Assembly (NCBI GenBank): GCA_947591315.1
Contig: CANQDD010000002.1
Location: forward strand, 1 to 64,000
Source: an uncultured Clostridia bacterium
Lineage (GTDB): Bacteria; Bacillota; Clostridia; UBA1381
Length of the DNA stretch: 64,000 nt
Direction: 5' to 3'
Below the pieces are notes generated by a model. That model had not been told where the DNA came from, searched no databases, and saw only the letters and a list, made by a program, of their open reading frames with translations. Each line of letters opens with the position of its first letter. Positions within the stretch are counted from its first letter, which is position 1. The translations under genes were made by a program, and so were the position numbers. Positions 46,010 through 55,482 of the stretch are shown here, piece after piece.

Positions 46010-46661
46010 TTATTTTATCCTCGATTCTTTTACCGAGCCAGTCAAGAAATTCGTCAAGACCGTCTCCCGTTTTATTTGACACCTTAAATATTTTCACATT
46101 TGAATTTCGGTCGGCCGCGTCCTTTACAACGCGGTCGGTGTCGAAATCGAAATATTCGACCATATCGTACTTGTTTATAACGAGCGCGTCGGTGGTGCTG
46201 AACATTAGCGGATACTTCGCCGCCTTGTCGTCACCCTCGGGCACGGACAGCAGCGCGACACGGAAGTCCTCTCCGATATTAAACTCGGCCGGACACACGA
46301 GGTTGCCGATATTCTCCACAAAAATAACGTCGAGCGCGTCAAGGTCAAAATCGGGCAGCATGTTATCTATCGCCATAGCCTCTATGTGGCACGCGCCGTC
46401 TGTGTTAAGTTGCACTACGGGTATACCGAGCGACTGTATCTTTTCCGCGTCGATCTTGCCCGCGATGTCGCCCTCGATAACGCCTATCCTGAACCTGTCC
46501 GACAATTTTTCTATAATCGAGGTTATCACCGACGTTTTACCCGCGCCGGGGCTGCCCATAACATTTACAAGGCACACCTTTTTTTCCTGCAAATTCTTCT
46601 TTATTTTATCCGAGCAGTCCTCGTTCCATTCCATTATCTGATGAACGACCTTTATTTCCAT
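46002..46661 (-). CDS. hypB: Hydrogenase nickel incorporation GTPase HypB
   Basis: A 219-residue GTPase that drives nickel transfer to the hydrogenase large subunit with HypA. It has the P-loop GSPGAGKTS, IEGDIAGKIDAEKI, the metal-site Cys-His in TDGACHIEA, and NKYD. The His-rich N-terminal nickel store of some HypB proteins is absent. It is first of a two-gene unit with hypA, separated from hypFCDE by the PL11 and GH106 genes. Confidence 0.96.
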   Translation of the reverse strand: MEIKVVHQIMEWNEDCSDKIKKNLQEKKVCLVNVMGSPGAGKTSVITSIIEKLSDRFRIGVIEGDIAGKIDAEKIQSLGIPVVQLNTDGACHIEAMAIDNMLPDFDLDALDVIFVENIGNLVCPAEFNIGEDFRVALLSVPEGDDKAAKYPLMFSTTDALVINKYDMVEYFDFDTDRVVKDAADRNSNVKIFKVSNKTGDGLDEFLDWLGKRIEDKISA

Positions 46662-46755
46662 ATCCTTACCCCTTCCGTTGTTTGCTTAACCTATTCTACC
46701 ACAAAACCAATATAAAATCAAGTCAAATAATTATAACAAAAAGTCTGCATTTCGA

Positions 46756-46785
46756 TTGTCTTATACGCGGATTTTATGGTAAAAT
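46756..46785 (+). promoter_or_regulatory. Likely promoter of the PL11 gene
   Basis: TTGTCT and TAAAAT are separated by 18 bases, about 48 bases before the start codon. The fit is moderate. Confidence 0.5.
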
Positions 46786-46833
46786 TATATTGTAGATAAG
46801 TATGTTTTACTGTTAGAGAAAGCGAGGAACGAT

Positions 46834-49800
46834 ATGAAGAAATTTATCAGCGCGGCGCTGGCTGCGGCAATAACTGCGGCATTCGCATTTATGCCTGTAA
46901 ACGTCGGTGCGGCGGGTACTGCGGTTACATATAACTATAACCTCGAAGGCGGACTTTATGACGCTCAAAGCGACCACACGCGCCAAATGGAAAGTCTTAA
47001 CCGCGGAATTGCTGCTGTAAAGACAAATGACGGCGTGCATCTTTCATGGAGGCTTTATGACAGCGAGGACACTGTTTACGGAAGCGCCGATGAAAATGTG
47101 ACGTTTGACATTTACCGCGACGGCGTGAAGATAAACACCGAGCCTGTAGACGCGGCCTCATACACGGATACGGACGCGGCAGCATCGGCAACCGCGAAAT
47201 ATGCCGTTGTGCCGACAGGGACAGTGCCGCAAAACAGCATTTCGATGAGCGGCGACACCGTAACGGTTAACGCGTTTGAAAACGGGTTTACGGCGTACGC
47301 TGCGGAATATAACGGAAACAAGCTTGAAAAGCTATGGGCAAAGCCCGCAGGCATCGGCACTACAACCGAAACGCTTGATTTTACGCCGGACAAGGTGTTC
47401 CTCTGGGACGGTATGAAGGACGTAAACGGCACGGACTTTGACGGTGAAACGCCGATTGCGCTTACTTCGGGAACGGGCGCGGGGTATTTCGACATACCTC
47501 TTACAAAACCGGCAAGCGAAACGATATATGATCCTGACGGAAACAAGTTATATGACGCTAATTTCTTCCCCGCCGACTGTTCGACGGGAGACCTTGACGG
47601 CGACGGCGAGTATGAAATTATCGTTAAATGGACTTCAAGCGAAAAAGATGTCGGTTCACCGGGAACTCCCGAATATTCGGGTACGGTGCGTTTCGCGGCA
47701 TATAAGCTCGACGGCACAAAAATGTGGCAGAACGACATAAACCTCGGCAAAAACGTATATTCGAGCGCGCATACGGTTCAGTTCCTCGTATACGACTTTA
47801 ACGGCGACGGCAAAGCCGAAATGATGTGCCAGACCTCACGCGGTTCAAAGGACGCTTCGGGCGCGTACGTATCTCACAGCGCAAAGGATGACACGTCAAT
47901 ATCGTCATTAACAGATGAGGATAATGAAAAGGCTGACTATAGAGGAAGCGGAAGAATTATAACCGGTGACGAATATCTGACAGTATTTAACGGCGAGACA
48001 GGCGCGGCAATAGACACAATCGCTCTGCCTACCGCGCGCGGAAGCGCAAAGGGTGTGGATTTCGGCGACGATTTCGGTAACCGTTCAAACAGATTTGTTG
48101 CGTCTGTTGCCTACCTTGACGGTGTGAAACCGTACGCGGTATATCTGCGCGGCTACTATTTTGGCAGAAACGGCAGACAGCGCACAAGTATCGCGGGTGT
48201 AAGTTTTGACGGCAAAAGGCTTTCAGCCGACTATAGGTTTGACACACAGAGGGGACAGCCGGGATATTACGAGGGCGCGTATCAGTACGTCGGCAACGGC
48301 AACCACAACTGCACAGTCGCGGACGTAGACAACGACGGCAAGGACGAGTTTATCACCGGCGCGCTCTGTATGGAGGTCAAGGACGACAACACGTTCAAGC
48401 CGCGCTGGTGCACATTTATGGAGCACGGCGACGCGCTTCATATAGGCGATTATGACCCGACCGTAAACGGTCTTGAATTTTTCACTATCCACGAGGACAG
48501 CGGTCCGAATACCATGAGCGGTAAAGAGGTTCCCATTAGTTTTGGTATGACCGTTATAAACTCTGACACAGGTGAAATCATAAAGCACTGGACGAGCGGC
48601 GATGATAACGGACGCGGAATTATGGCGAACATCGGCGCGGGCGGATATTATCAGATTACAAGCGCGAACGCGGGAACATACCGCTCAAACGGCGGCAGCA
48701 ATTTTACAGCCGGCAATTTCGGTATGAGCCAGAACTTCCGCGTATTCTGGGACGGCGATTTGTATGACGAGCTTTTGGACGGAACAGGCGTGACAAGCTG
48801 GAACGGAAGAAATATGTCAAGCATATTTGATGCAAGCGCTTACGGCTGTACGAAGATAAACGGCACAAAGGCTAATCCCGCTTTGCAGGCTGACTTATTC
48901 GGCGACTGGCGCGAGGAACTTGTTTATCCGACGACCGATGGAAACAGACTCCGCGTATTTATGACAACAACGCCGACAACCTACAAAATAAAAACGCTCA
49001 TGCACGACCCCGTATACCGCTCGGGTGTAGCCGCGGAACAGACGGCATACAATCAGCCTCCGCACGTCGGCTTCTATATGGCTGATGAAATGTTTGACCC
49101 GCCCGTATCGAGCATAAGTATCACAAGCGAGCCGTCAAAAAAGACCTATGTGATTGGTGAAACGCTCGACCTTACCGGTCTTAAGGTTACAGCCACGCTT
49201 GAAAACGGAGTGACGAAGGAGGTCAGCGCGTATTCGGTGTCGGGCTTTGACAGCTCAACCCCCGGAGAGCAACCGATTACGGTTTCATACAGAGGAAAAA
49301 CCGCTTCGTTTACCGTCAATGTTAAGTCCGTTACTAAAATAGAAATCAAATCAGAGCCAACTAACACCGAGGTATATCAGGGTGGACGCCTTGACACAAA
49401 AGGACTTGTGGTAACGGCAACGTATGACGATAACACGACCGCCGATGTGACGGGTTACACGCTCGAATACAGCACAAATACCGTAGGTTCCGCAACCGTT
49501 ACGGTCAAGTATTTCGACTGTGAGGCGACGTTTAACATAACTGTACTGGAGGCTAAAGTAGGAGCGATCAACAAAGATTATGTGACAGACTCCACAACTC
49601 CAACATCAGAGGATATTCCCATAGGAGAATACAGAGGAAACTTCACTCTTGAACACAAGGTGACCGTCAATTCCCTGCCCGCAAACGGAAACGATGACAG
49701 AACCAAAACAAACGGCTTCTTCCTCAGATTTATGGGCACTGCCTCCGGAAGCACCAAGGCAGGTACCGGCGGCGGCTGGCAGATAGTTACAAACAGGAAC

Positions 49801-50106
49801 AGGACGTATATACAGTGGAAGTCCACAGATGTTCAAGATATAGCTGAAATTCAGGTCGGACAAACGTACACGTTCAAATATGAATTTGTCCACGTGGGCG
49901 ACGGCACAGGCGCAAGCGTGACGCTGACGATTACCGATTCCGACGGAAATCCGGTAGGCTCCGCAAGTAATCTTAATCTGAGGAATTTCTCAAATGACGA
50001 TCAAAAATCGTCTCCTATTACGACAATACAAGTAAACAATCAGGCGAACGCAAACTCAACCGCAAACGTCACAATATCCGACGCGGCAATCACATCAAAC
50101 GACTGA
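46834..50106 (+). CDS. Secreted rhamnogalacturonan lyase, PL11, with Ig-like domains
   Basis: A 1090-residue exported enzyme that cleaves the rhamnogalacturonan I backbone by beta-elimination. It has a signal peptide (to about 27) and a PL11 region (about 30-755): an N-terminal fibronectin-like part (NRGIAAVKTNDGVHLSWRL), then a propeller rich in calcium-loop repeats (DLDGDGEYEIIVKW, DFNGDGKAEMMCQ, DVDNDGKDEFITG) and FGDWREELVYP. Two Big_3-type Ig domains follow (about 760-910) and a C-terminal beta-sandwich (about 915-1090), perhaps carbohydrate-binding. It is monocistronic, with a terminator directly after. Confidence 0.93.
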   Translation: MKKFISAALAAAITAAFAFMPVNVGAAGTAVTYNYNLEGGLYDAQSDHTRQMESLNRGIAAVKTNDGVHLSWRLYDSEDTVYGSADENVTFDIYRDGVKINTEPVDAASYTDTDAAASATAKYAVVPTGTVPQNSISMSGDTVTVNAFENGFTAYAAEYNGNKLEKLWAKPAGIGTTTETLDFTPDKVFLWDGMKDVNGTDFDGETPIALTSGTGAGYFDIPLTKPASETIYDPDGNKLYDANFFPADCSTGDLDGDGEYEIIVKWTSSEKDVGSPGTPEYSGTVRFAAYKLDGTKMWQNDINLGKNVYSSAHTVQFLVYDFNGDGKAEMMCQTSRGSKDASGAYVSHSAKDDTSISSLTDEDNEKADYRGSGRIITGDEYLTVFNGETGAAIDTIALPTARGSAKGVDFGDDFGNRSNRFVASVAYLDGVKPYAVYLRGYYFGRNGRQRTSIAGVSFDGKRLSADYRFDTQRGQPGYYEGAYQYVGNGNHNCTVADVDNDGKDEFITGALCMEVKDDNTFKPRWCTFMEHGDALHIGDYDPTVNGLEFFTIHEDSGPNTMSGKEVPISFGMTVINSDTGEIIKHWTSGDDNGRGIMANIGAGGYYQITSANAGTYRSNGGSNFTAGNFGMSQNFRVFWDGDLYDELLDGTGVTSWNGRNMSSIFDASAYGCTKINGTKANPALQADLFGDWREELVYPTTDGNRLRVFMTTTPTTYKIKTLMHDPVYRSGVAAEQTAYNQPPHVGFYMADEMFDPPVSSISITSEPSKKTYVIGETLDLTGLKVTATLENGVTKEVSAYSVSGFDSSTPGEQPITVSYRGKTASFTVNVKSVTKIEIKSEPTNTEVYQGGRLDTKGLVVTATYDDNTTADVTGYTLEYSTNTVGSATVTVKYFDCEATFNITVLEAKVGAINKDYVTDSTTPTSEDIPIGEYRGNFTLEHKVTVNSLPANGNDDRTKTNGFFLRFMGTASGSTKAGTGGGWQIVTNRNRTYIQWKSTDVQDIAEIQVGQTYTFKYEFVHVGDGTGASVTLTITDSDGNPVGSASNLNLRNFSNDDQKSSPITTIQVNNQANANSTANVTISDAAITSND

Positions 50107-50110
50107 TAAA

Positions 50111-50145
50111 AACCCCCTATTCATACGAATAGGGGGTTATTTTTA
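50111..50145. terminator. Terminator between convergent PL11 and GH106 genes
   Basis: AACCCCCTATTC and GAATAGGGGGTT form a 12-bp stem around four bases and are followed by ATTTTTATT. Confidence 0.9.
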
Positions 50146-53100
50146 TTATTTCCTCTTTTCAATAACAACGTCCGACATTATCCCGACGGGACGGAGCATA
50201 TAGCCGTCCGTCCACTTGTCACCGGTCGTGCGGAACGAGGTGTTGCCGTACCACGTGTAATTCTCGTCCGCGTTGTGCAGCGCGCCGAACGAATTAAAGC
50301 GGCTGCCGTACATGACGATTTTAATTTCGTGCCGACCGGCGCTTAAATTCCCGAGGCTCGCTCTGTGCGGCGAGTACGCGATAAGTCCACGCTTTTCGCC
50401 GTCCGCGTAAACAGCCATGACGGGCGCGGTAAACTTCGGCACGCGTATGTAATACTCGTCCCCGCGGTCAACATCAACGTCAAAAACATACTCGACGTTG
50501 CCCGTGTAAAACGTCATGCCCTGCGCGCATATATCGCCGAACGTCAATTCGGTTTTCGGCGCGGTAACGGTCGTTCCCCGTACTCCGAAGCCGCCGAGCA
50601 GATACATATTTTCCAGATACGACTTCGCGTCATACTCCATATCCACTCTGAGCTCATTCGCGCCTTTTTTCAGCTTCGGCAGCTCAATAACGCTTATCGC
50701 CTTATCGACGTACCAGCCGGTTATATCACCGTCCGCCCTTTCGCCGTTCAGGTACACCGTGCATCTGTCCGCGTCCTCAAGCGCAAGGCGGCAGTCCGTC
50801 TCGATCTCCGACTGTATATCGAAGTACATCGTCACCGAGTGCGTCTCCCCCGCCTTCACTGCGTAGGGCTGGCGGTCAAGACCGGTGCGCAAAACAAGTC
50901 CGAGCGTTTCACGCACGATATTGTCCGCCTTTATGAGAGCCGTTTTCTCGTGCATTTCGCCGCCGTCAACCGCGAACCGCGCGTAATCGAGCAGCAGCAC
51001 ATTCGGCTCGGCAAGATTAAATCGGTCGATTTTGTCTACCGTCTTAACGATTTCAAATGCATCTGCCGCGTAATCTTCAAGCCCGTTTTCCGACTTGCCG
51101 AGCCGCAGCAAAATACTGTCCTCGCCGTAACAGTCCCACTCAAACACAGTCACTCCGTCTTTGACTTTCGCCGGCATGTTGAACCGCCCGCCGCTCATCG
51201 TGTCGTACACCGTAAGCGAATACTCGCCGCGTAATTTTATCGTGTTCCTCTCACGCCTGCCGTCCGACGGGTACGCGTGGCACAAAAACAGCCATTTGCA
51301 GCCGTTATCGGTACGCAGTTGGTATAACAAATTATTATTTTCATATTCAATATCGCGGAAATCATTAAGCGCGTCAAGCAGTGCGCCGCGCTCTGTTTTT
51401 GTGCGAACGCATTTTTCCGCAAGCTCCGCCGCCTCGCCCGACGGCTTTGCGTCGACCATCGTCGGCGGATTGCCGGCGAATATGACCGTTCCGCCGTTTG
51501 CGGCGAATTTTTTGAGAATGTCGAACGTTGAGCGGCGCAGAGTGTCGCACTCCGGCACAATTACCGCCCCGTATTCGCACTTTCCGACCGTGAGCGTTTT
51601 ACCGTCCGTTTTTATGTCCTGCTCCGGCAAAAGCGACTCCGACAGATAATCGAAATCCACGCCGCCCGTCAGAAGCCAATCGGCGAATTTTTCAAACTGC
51701 CTGTCCATTTCATCGCGCTTTTTGCGCGTCAAATCGTCCGCGCCGTAGCTTATCCACAGACTTTCCACGGGGTTCACTACCGCGACGCGCGTCACACGTT
51801 TGCCGCGCGTCAGGACGGTGTTGAGCCGCGCGAAGTGATCTTCAATACACGCAAATTCACCGTGCCACGGCGCGTGGTAAAATATTGAACCGGGCCAGTC
51901 GCGCTTCGCCTCGCCTTTAATCGACATGTGCGACAGGTGCGGCACTCGTATCGTCACTCCCAGCGCCGCCTGCCAGTCGCCCTGAAGCTTGTACGTCTTA
52001 AATGTGCAGTCCCAGTTCGTTACGCCGTATTCCTCGCTCATCACCGCCTCGCGCCCGTACTGTACTGCGACGCTTGCCGCCTGCTTTACGCTCGTGAACT
52101 CGCGACCGTCGATGAGCATATCGACGCCCGGCACGTCCATTTTGCGGTAGCAGCGCATAGCCTCGCCGACGGTCGTTGTCTGCGCGCCGAGCGGCGATTC
52201 AGCCAAAATGTGACCTGTCATTAAAATGCCGTTTCGCTTGCACCACTCACAAATCCTGTCCATGAACACGCGCGCGAAGCACTCCGCCGCCGCGTCGTGG
52301 TACGCGTGCCGTCCGCTCATATCGCCGTCAGCCCTGTCCCACACGTATTCGGGCGCGATATCGAGCGGATCAAAGCCGCGCTCCTCTTTGCAAAAAGCCG
52401 CGAAATACTCCGTATACGGCACAAACACGTCCTCGTCCGACTCCGCCGCGCGTATCGGCTGCTGTTTGCCTATGCGCGGCTCATCGGTAAAAATCGCGGC
52501 CGCAGTCGTGCCGAAATCAGCGCCGAGCCACGACTTGTACCGCTCGTGCGTGACCTCGATAAATTTATCCACCGCGTCAGGGTTCATCGTGTCGGAGTAG
52601 GTGCAGCCGTTAAAAAATTCTTCACCCTCAGCCAATTCGAGGTACGCGTACCTGACATTTTCGCCGTTTTCAACAGCCGCGTCAATCTCGTCCTGTGTGT
52701 TCAAACGGCGGTAATCGGTCATATATTTATTTTCTATCTTGACCGCGTACGCCGTGAGATAATATCCGCGCGGAACTTTTCCGTTCTCAACCGCCGCGTC
52801 AAACTCCGACTGCGACGCAAGATATCCTTCAAGCGGCTTTGATGCAAGGCGCATTTCACGCGCGCGCAGTCGCGGATTTTTCGTCACAAGTCCGTCAGCC
52901 GCGCCCGACGGGAAACGGTCGTCGTCGTAGAGCCAGCATATAAGCCCCTTTTCACGGCATTTCTCTGCGGTATACCGCGCCATTTCCATAAATTCGTCGC
53001 CGAGGTACTCCGTGTCCAGACCGTCGCGCGGATGTATCACCACGCCGCCGAAACCCATTTTTTTGAATATAGAAAGCTGCTCGTCAATCGTCTTTTTTTC

Positions 53101-53205
53101 TATTTTGCAGTTCCACGACCAGAACGGCAGTCCGCGGTACTGCGCCGTCGGATTTTTGAAAAGCTCACCGTCAAGCTCGTGTGAATTATTTTCCGGAAAA
53201 ATCAT
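50146..53205 (-). CDS. GH106-like alpha-L-rhamnosidase
   Basis: A ~1019-residue cytoplasmic glycoside hydrolase that probably releases L-rhamnose from rhamnogalacturonan pieces. Family marks are PFWSWNCKI near residue 25, MGFGGVVIHPRDGL, LICWLYDDDRFPSG and TDEPRIG, followed by late beta-sandwich domains (about 800-1019). There is no signal peptide. It may start at ATG 53205 (after GAGGGAT) or at ATG 53229, which overlaps the hypE stop as ATGCTGA. It is the last gene of the ech-hyp run, an unusual partner for hydrogenase genes. Confidence 0.85.
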   Translation of the reverse strand: MIFPENNSHELDGELFKNPTAQYRGLPFWSWNCKIEKKTIDEQLSIFKKMGFGGVVIHPRDGLDTEYLGDEFMEMARYTAEKCREKGLICWLYDDDRFPSGAADGLVTKNPRLRAREMRLASKPLEGYLASQSEFDAAVENGKVPRGYYLTAYAVKIENKYMTDYRRLNTQDEIDAAVENGENVRYAYLELAEGEEFFNGCTYSDTMNPDAVDKFIEVTHERYKSWLGADFGTTAAAIFTDEPRIGKQQPIRAAESDEDVFVPYTEYFAAFCKEERGFDPLDIAPEYVWDRADGDMSGRHAYHDAAAECFARVFMDRICEWCKRNGILMTGHILAESPLGAQTTTVGEAMRCYRKMDVPGVDMLIDGREFTSVKQAASVAVQYGREAVMSEEYGVTNWDCTFKTYKLQGDWQAALGVTIRVPHLSHMSIKGEAKRDWPGSIFYHAPWHGEFACIEDHFARLNTVLTRGKRVTRVAVVNPVESLWISYGADDLTRKKRDEMDRQFEKFADWLLTGGVDFDYLSESLLPEQDIKTDGKTLTVGKCEYGAVIVPECDTLRRSTFDILKKFAANGGTVIFAGNPPTMVDAKPSGEAAELAEKCVRTKTERGALLDALNDFRDIEYENNNLLYQLRTDNGCKWLFLCHAYPSDGRRERNTIKLRGEYSLTVYDTMSGGRFNMPAKVKDGVTVFEWDCYGEDSILLRLGKSENGLEDYAADAFEIVKTVDKIDRFNLAEPNVLLLDYARFAVDGGEMHEKTALIKADNIVRETLGLVLRTGLDRQPYAVKAGETHSVTMYFDIQSEIETDCRLALEDADRCTVYLNGERADGDITGWYVDKAISVIELPKLKKGANELRVDMEYDAKSYLENMYLLGGFGVRGTTVTAPKTELTFGDICAQGMTFYTGNVEYVFDVDVDRGDEYYIRVPKFTAPVMAVYADGEKRGLIAYSPHRASLGNLSAGRHEIKIVMYGSRFNSFGALHNADENYTWYGNTSFRTTGDKWTDGYMLRPVGIMSDVVIEKRK

Positions 53206-53222
53206 GGCAAATCCCTCGCCTT

Positions 53223-54203
53223 TCAGCATATTCTCGGCAAACCCTCGCCGTAAAGCTCCGTCACCCTGCGTCTGCCGCCGAGCGGCGTTATAAGCGTCAC
53301 GTCGCCGCCCTTTACGGCGCGTCCGACTATCGCTGCGTTCTCACCGTAACGGCTTTTTCGTATAACTTCGAGCGCCTTTTGCGCGTCGCTTTCCGCCACG
53401 ACTGCAAGCAGTTTACCCTCGTTGCCCATGTGCATGACGTTAAGTCCGAGTATTTTGCAAAAGCCCCTGACCTCCGGCGTTATCGGGATTTTATCCTCGT
53501 CTATTTCAAAGCCGCAGTCCGCGTTTTTCGCAAACTCGCAAAGCACCGTGCCGAGACCGCCGCGAGTTATATCGCGCATGGCGTGAATATGAACACCCTC
53601 GCTCATCATATTTTGTACCATCTCGCAAAGCGGCGCGCAATCGCTTTTTATGTTGTTTTCTATATTCATTCGCCCGCTTAAAATCGCCGCGTGGTGGTCG
53701 CCGAGCGTGCCGGACACTATCAGCGCGTCACCCTCGCGGCAGTTCGCGCTTTTTATGTCCACTCCGTCCTTTACAAAGCCGACGCCGGTCGTATTTATAT
53801 ACACGCCTCCGCTGCCCTCGATAACTTTAGTGTCCCCCGCGATTACCGTCACGCCGGCTTCCTTTGCCGTTTTCGCGAGCGACTGAGCGATAAACTTTAG
53901 TGTCCCCGTATCCGCGCCCTCCTCGATTATATAGGCGGTCGTGATGTACTTCGGCACAGCGCCGCGCATGAGCAGGTCGTTCACCGTGCCGCACACCGCG
54001 AGCCTTCCGATGTCGCCGCCCTTGAACGTGAGCGGCGTTACTACAAAGTTGTCGGTCGTGACGGCAATTTTAGTGTCCCCGTCCACGACCGCGCTGTCCT
54101 CCATCATGTCAAGCACGGGATTGGAGCTTGACGCCCTGAAAATCTCGTCTATAAGCTGCGAGGTCGAGCGACCCCCGCTGCCGTGAGCCATTGTAATTTT
54201 CAT
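53223..54203 (-). CDS. hypE: Hydrogenase maturation protein HypE
   Basis: A 326-residue ATP-dependent dehydratase that turns the C-terminal thiocarbamate into thiocyanate, the source of the cyanide ligands. It starts MKITMAHGSGGRSTSQLI and ends in the required ...PRIC, with Cys as the last residue. Three copies of GGGGACACTAAA lie inside it; two are read as Gly-Asp-Thr-Lys (one being the family's natural IAGDTKV) and one in another frame as Gly-Thr-Leu-Lys. It lies 7 bases after hypD, and its stop overlaps a possible start of the next gene. Confidence 0.96.
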   Translation of the reverse strand: MKITMAHGSGGRSTSQLIDEIFRASSSNPVLDMMEDSAVVDGDTKIAVTTDNFVVTPLTFKGGDIGRLAVCGTVNDLLMRGAVPKYITTAYIIEEGADTGTLKFIAQSLAKTAKEAGVTVIAGDTKVIEGSGGVYINTTGVGFVKDGVDIKSANCREGDALIVSGTLGDHHAAILSGRMNIENNIKSDCAPLCEMVQNMMSEGVHIHAMRDITRGGLGTVLCEFAKNADCGFEIDEDKIPITPEVRGFCKILGLNVMHMGNEGKLLAVVAESDAQKALEVIRKSRYGENAAIVGRAVKGGDVTLITPLGGRRRVTELYGEGLPRIC

Positions 54204-54825
54204 ATTTACCTCACCTGTTATTCGTGTAATAGTGGAAGCACGCGCCCTCCATTGACACCATGCACGCGCCCTGCGGCGTGTCGGGCGTGCAGACCGTGCC
54301 GAAAAGCGGACAATCGTGCGGCGGTTTCCTGCCCGATATTACGTCGCCGCACGCGCACGCGCCGTTGTACATTTTATCTTCGCACAATTCCGCGCTGCCC
54401 GCGTCAAACCGCGCGTACTCCTTTTTGAGTACAAGCCCCGAATTTTTTATAACGCCCATGCCGCGCCACGCAGCGTTGCACGGCTCAAAATATTTGCTTA
54501 CCTTTTCCTGCGCCTCGGTGTTGCCGTCATACGTAACGACCGACGGGTACATATTCAGCGCTTTGCCGCCCTTTAATTTCGTGAGCGCGTATATCGCAGC
54601 CAACAGTTCCGCGCCGCCGAACCCCGCCGTCACGAACGGAAGGTTAAGCTCCTTCGCCATATCCTCAAACAGCCTGTGACCTGTTATAACGCTCACATGT
54701 CCGGGCGCGAGGAAACCGGTAATTTTAGTGTCCCCGCTTGCGACCGCGCGTATCGCCTGCGGCATTGTTTTGAGCGCGGTCAGAAGCTTTACATTTTTAG
54801 TGTCCCCGTTTATTTTAGTGTCCCC
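53826..54825 (-). repeat. Six in-gene copies of the 12-mer GGGGACACTAAA in hypE and hypD
   Basis: Exact copies lie at 53826-53837, 53896-53907 and 54069-54080 (hypE), and at 54724-54735, 54796-54807 and 54814-54825 (hypD). The last two are six bases apart. All are on the coding strand. The same word forms the 6687-6728 hairpin. They are read in two frames here and in a third at the end of adhE. Confidence 0.9.
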
Positions 54826-55266
54826 ATTGAGCAAACGCTCTACGATCAGCGCGTACACCGGCGTTGTCGTTTCAAAGCCGACCGCCGCGAAAACGAATTG
54901 TCTGTCGGGATTTTCGCGCGCCATGTCGAGTATTTCAAACGGTGAGTACACCATTTTCACGCTTCCGCCCTCCGCAGCCGCGTCACGCAGCGACTTTTCC
55001 GAGCCCTTGACACGCATCATGTCGCCGAACGTCACGACCGTCGTGTTCGGCGTAAGCGCAAGCTCTACGAGGCGGTCGATGTACGACGCGACCGTTACGC
55101 ACACGGGGCAGCCGGGCCCCGATATGAGCTTTATTTTCGGCGACAGCATAGCCGGTATGCCGTTTTCGGAGATCGACGCGGTATGCGTGCCGCAGACCTC
55201 CATGATAACCTTTTCCTCGCCGTTGTAATTTTTGAGGTACTCCTTAATTTCGTTTAAGTCAGGCAT
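54211..55266 (-). CDS. hypD: Hydrogenase maturation protein HypD
   Basis: A 351-residue iron-sulfur scaffold that with HypC builds the Fe(CN)2CO unit. Family motifs are CGTHT near residue 25, GPGCPVC near 51, GFETTTP, GFLAPGHVS, and the C-terminal cluster Cys set (NGACACGDV ... CPLFGTVCTPD ... GACMVS). A segment NGDTKINGDTKN near residues 150-161, encoded by two adjacent GGGGACACTAAA copies, looks like an insertion relative to the family. A third copy gives SGDTKITGFL. It overlaps hypC by 8 bases. Confidence 0.96.
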   Translation of the reverse strand: MPDLNEIKEYLKNYNGEEKVIMEVCGTHTASISENGIPAMLSPKIKLISGPGCPVCVTVASYIDRLVELALTPNTTVVTFGDMMRVKGSEKSLRDAAAEGGSVKMVYSPFEILDMARENPDRQFVFAAVGFETTTPVYALIVERLLNGDTKINGDTKNVKLLTALKTMPQAIRAVASGDTKITGFLAPGHVSVITGHRLFEDMAKELNLPFVTAGFGGAELLAAIYALTKLKGGKALNMYPSVVTYDGNTEAQEKVSKYFEPCNAAWRGMGVIKNSGLVLKKEYARFDAGSAELCEDKMYNGACACGDVISGRKPPHDCPLFGTVCTPDTPQGACMVSMEGACFHYYTNNR

Positions 55267-55480
55267 TACCCATTTCCTCCAGCATGGAGAAAAGCTCCTC
55301 CATTTCCTTCGCCTCGCTCTGCGAGATTTTTTGAATTATAAGTCCGGCGTGTACGAGAACGTAGTCGCCTACAGCCACGTTTACCACGCCCGCGTTCGCC
55401 TTTGTGAGATTACCGCTGTAATCCACCGTCGCGATCTTGTCATTTATCTCAACAACCCTTCCGGGTGCTGCCACACACAT
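55259..55480 (-). CDS. hypC: Hydrogenase maturation chaperone HypC
   Basis: A 73-residue chaperone that carries the iron unit between HypD and the hydrogenase large subunit. It starts with the functional MCVAAPGRVVEI, Cys2 being the binding residue, and has VGDYVLVHAGLIIQKI. The gene sits 2 bases after hypF and overlaps hypD. Confidence 0.96.
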   Translation of the reverse strand: MCVAAPGRVVEINDKIATVDYSGNLTKANAGVVNVAVGDYVLVHAGLIIQKISQSEAKEMEELFSMLEEMGNA

Positions 55481-55482
55481 AT

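Noticed and set aside
46662-46833. Further gene between hypB and the PL11 gene
   Set aside because: The 172 bases are AT-rich and hold only the divergent start regions and a moderate promoter.
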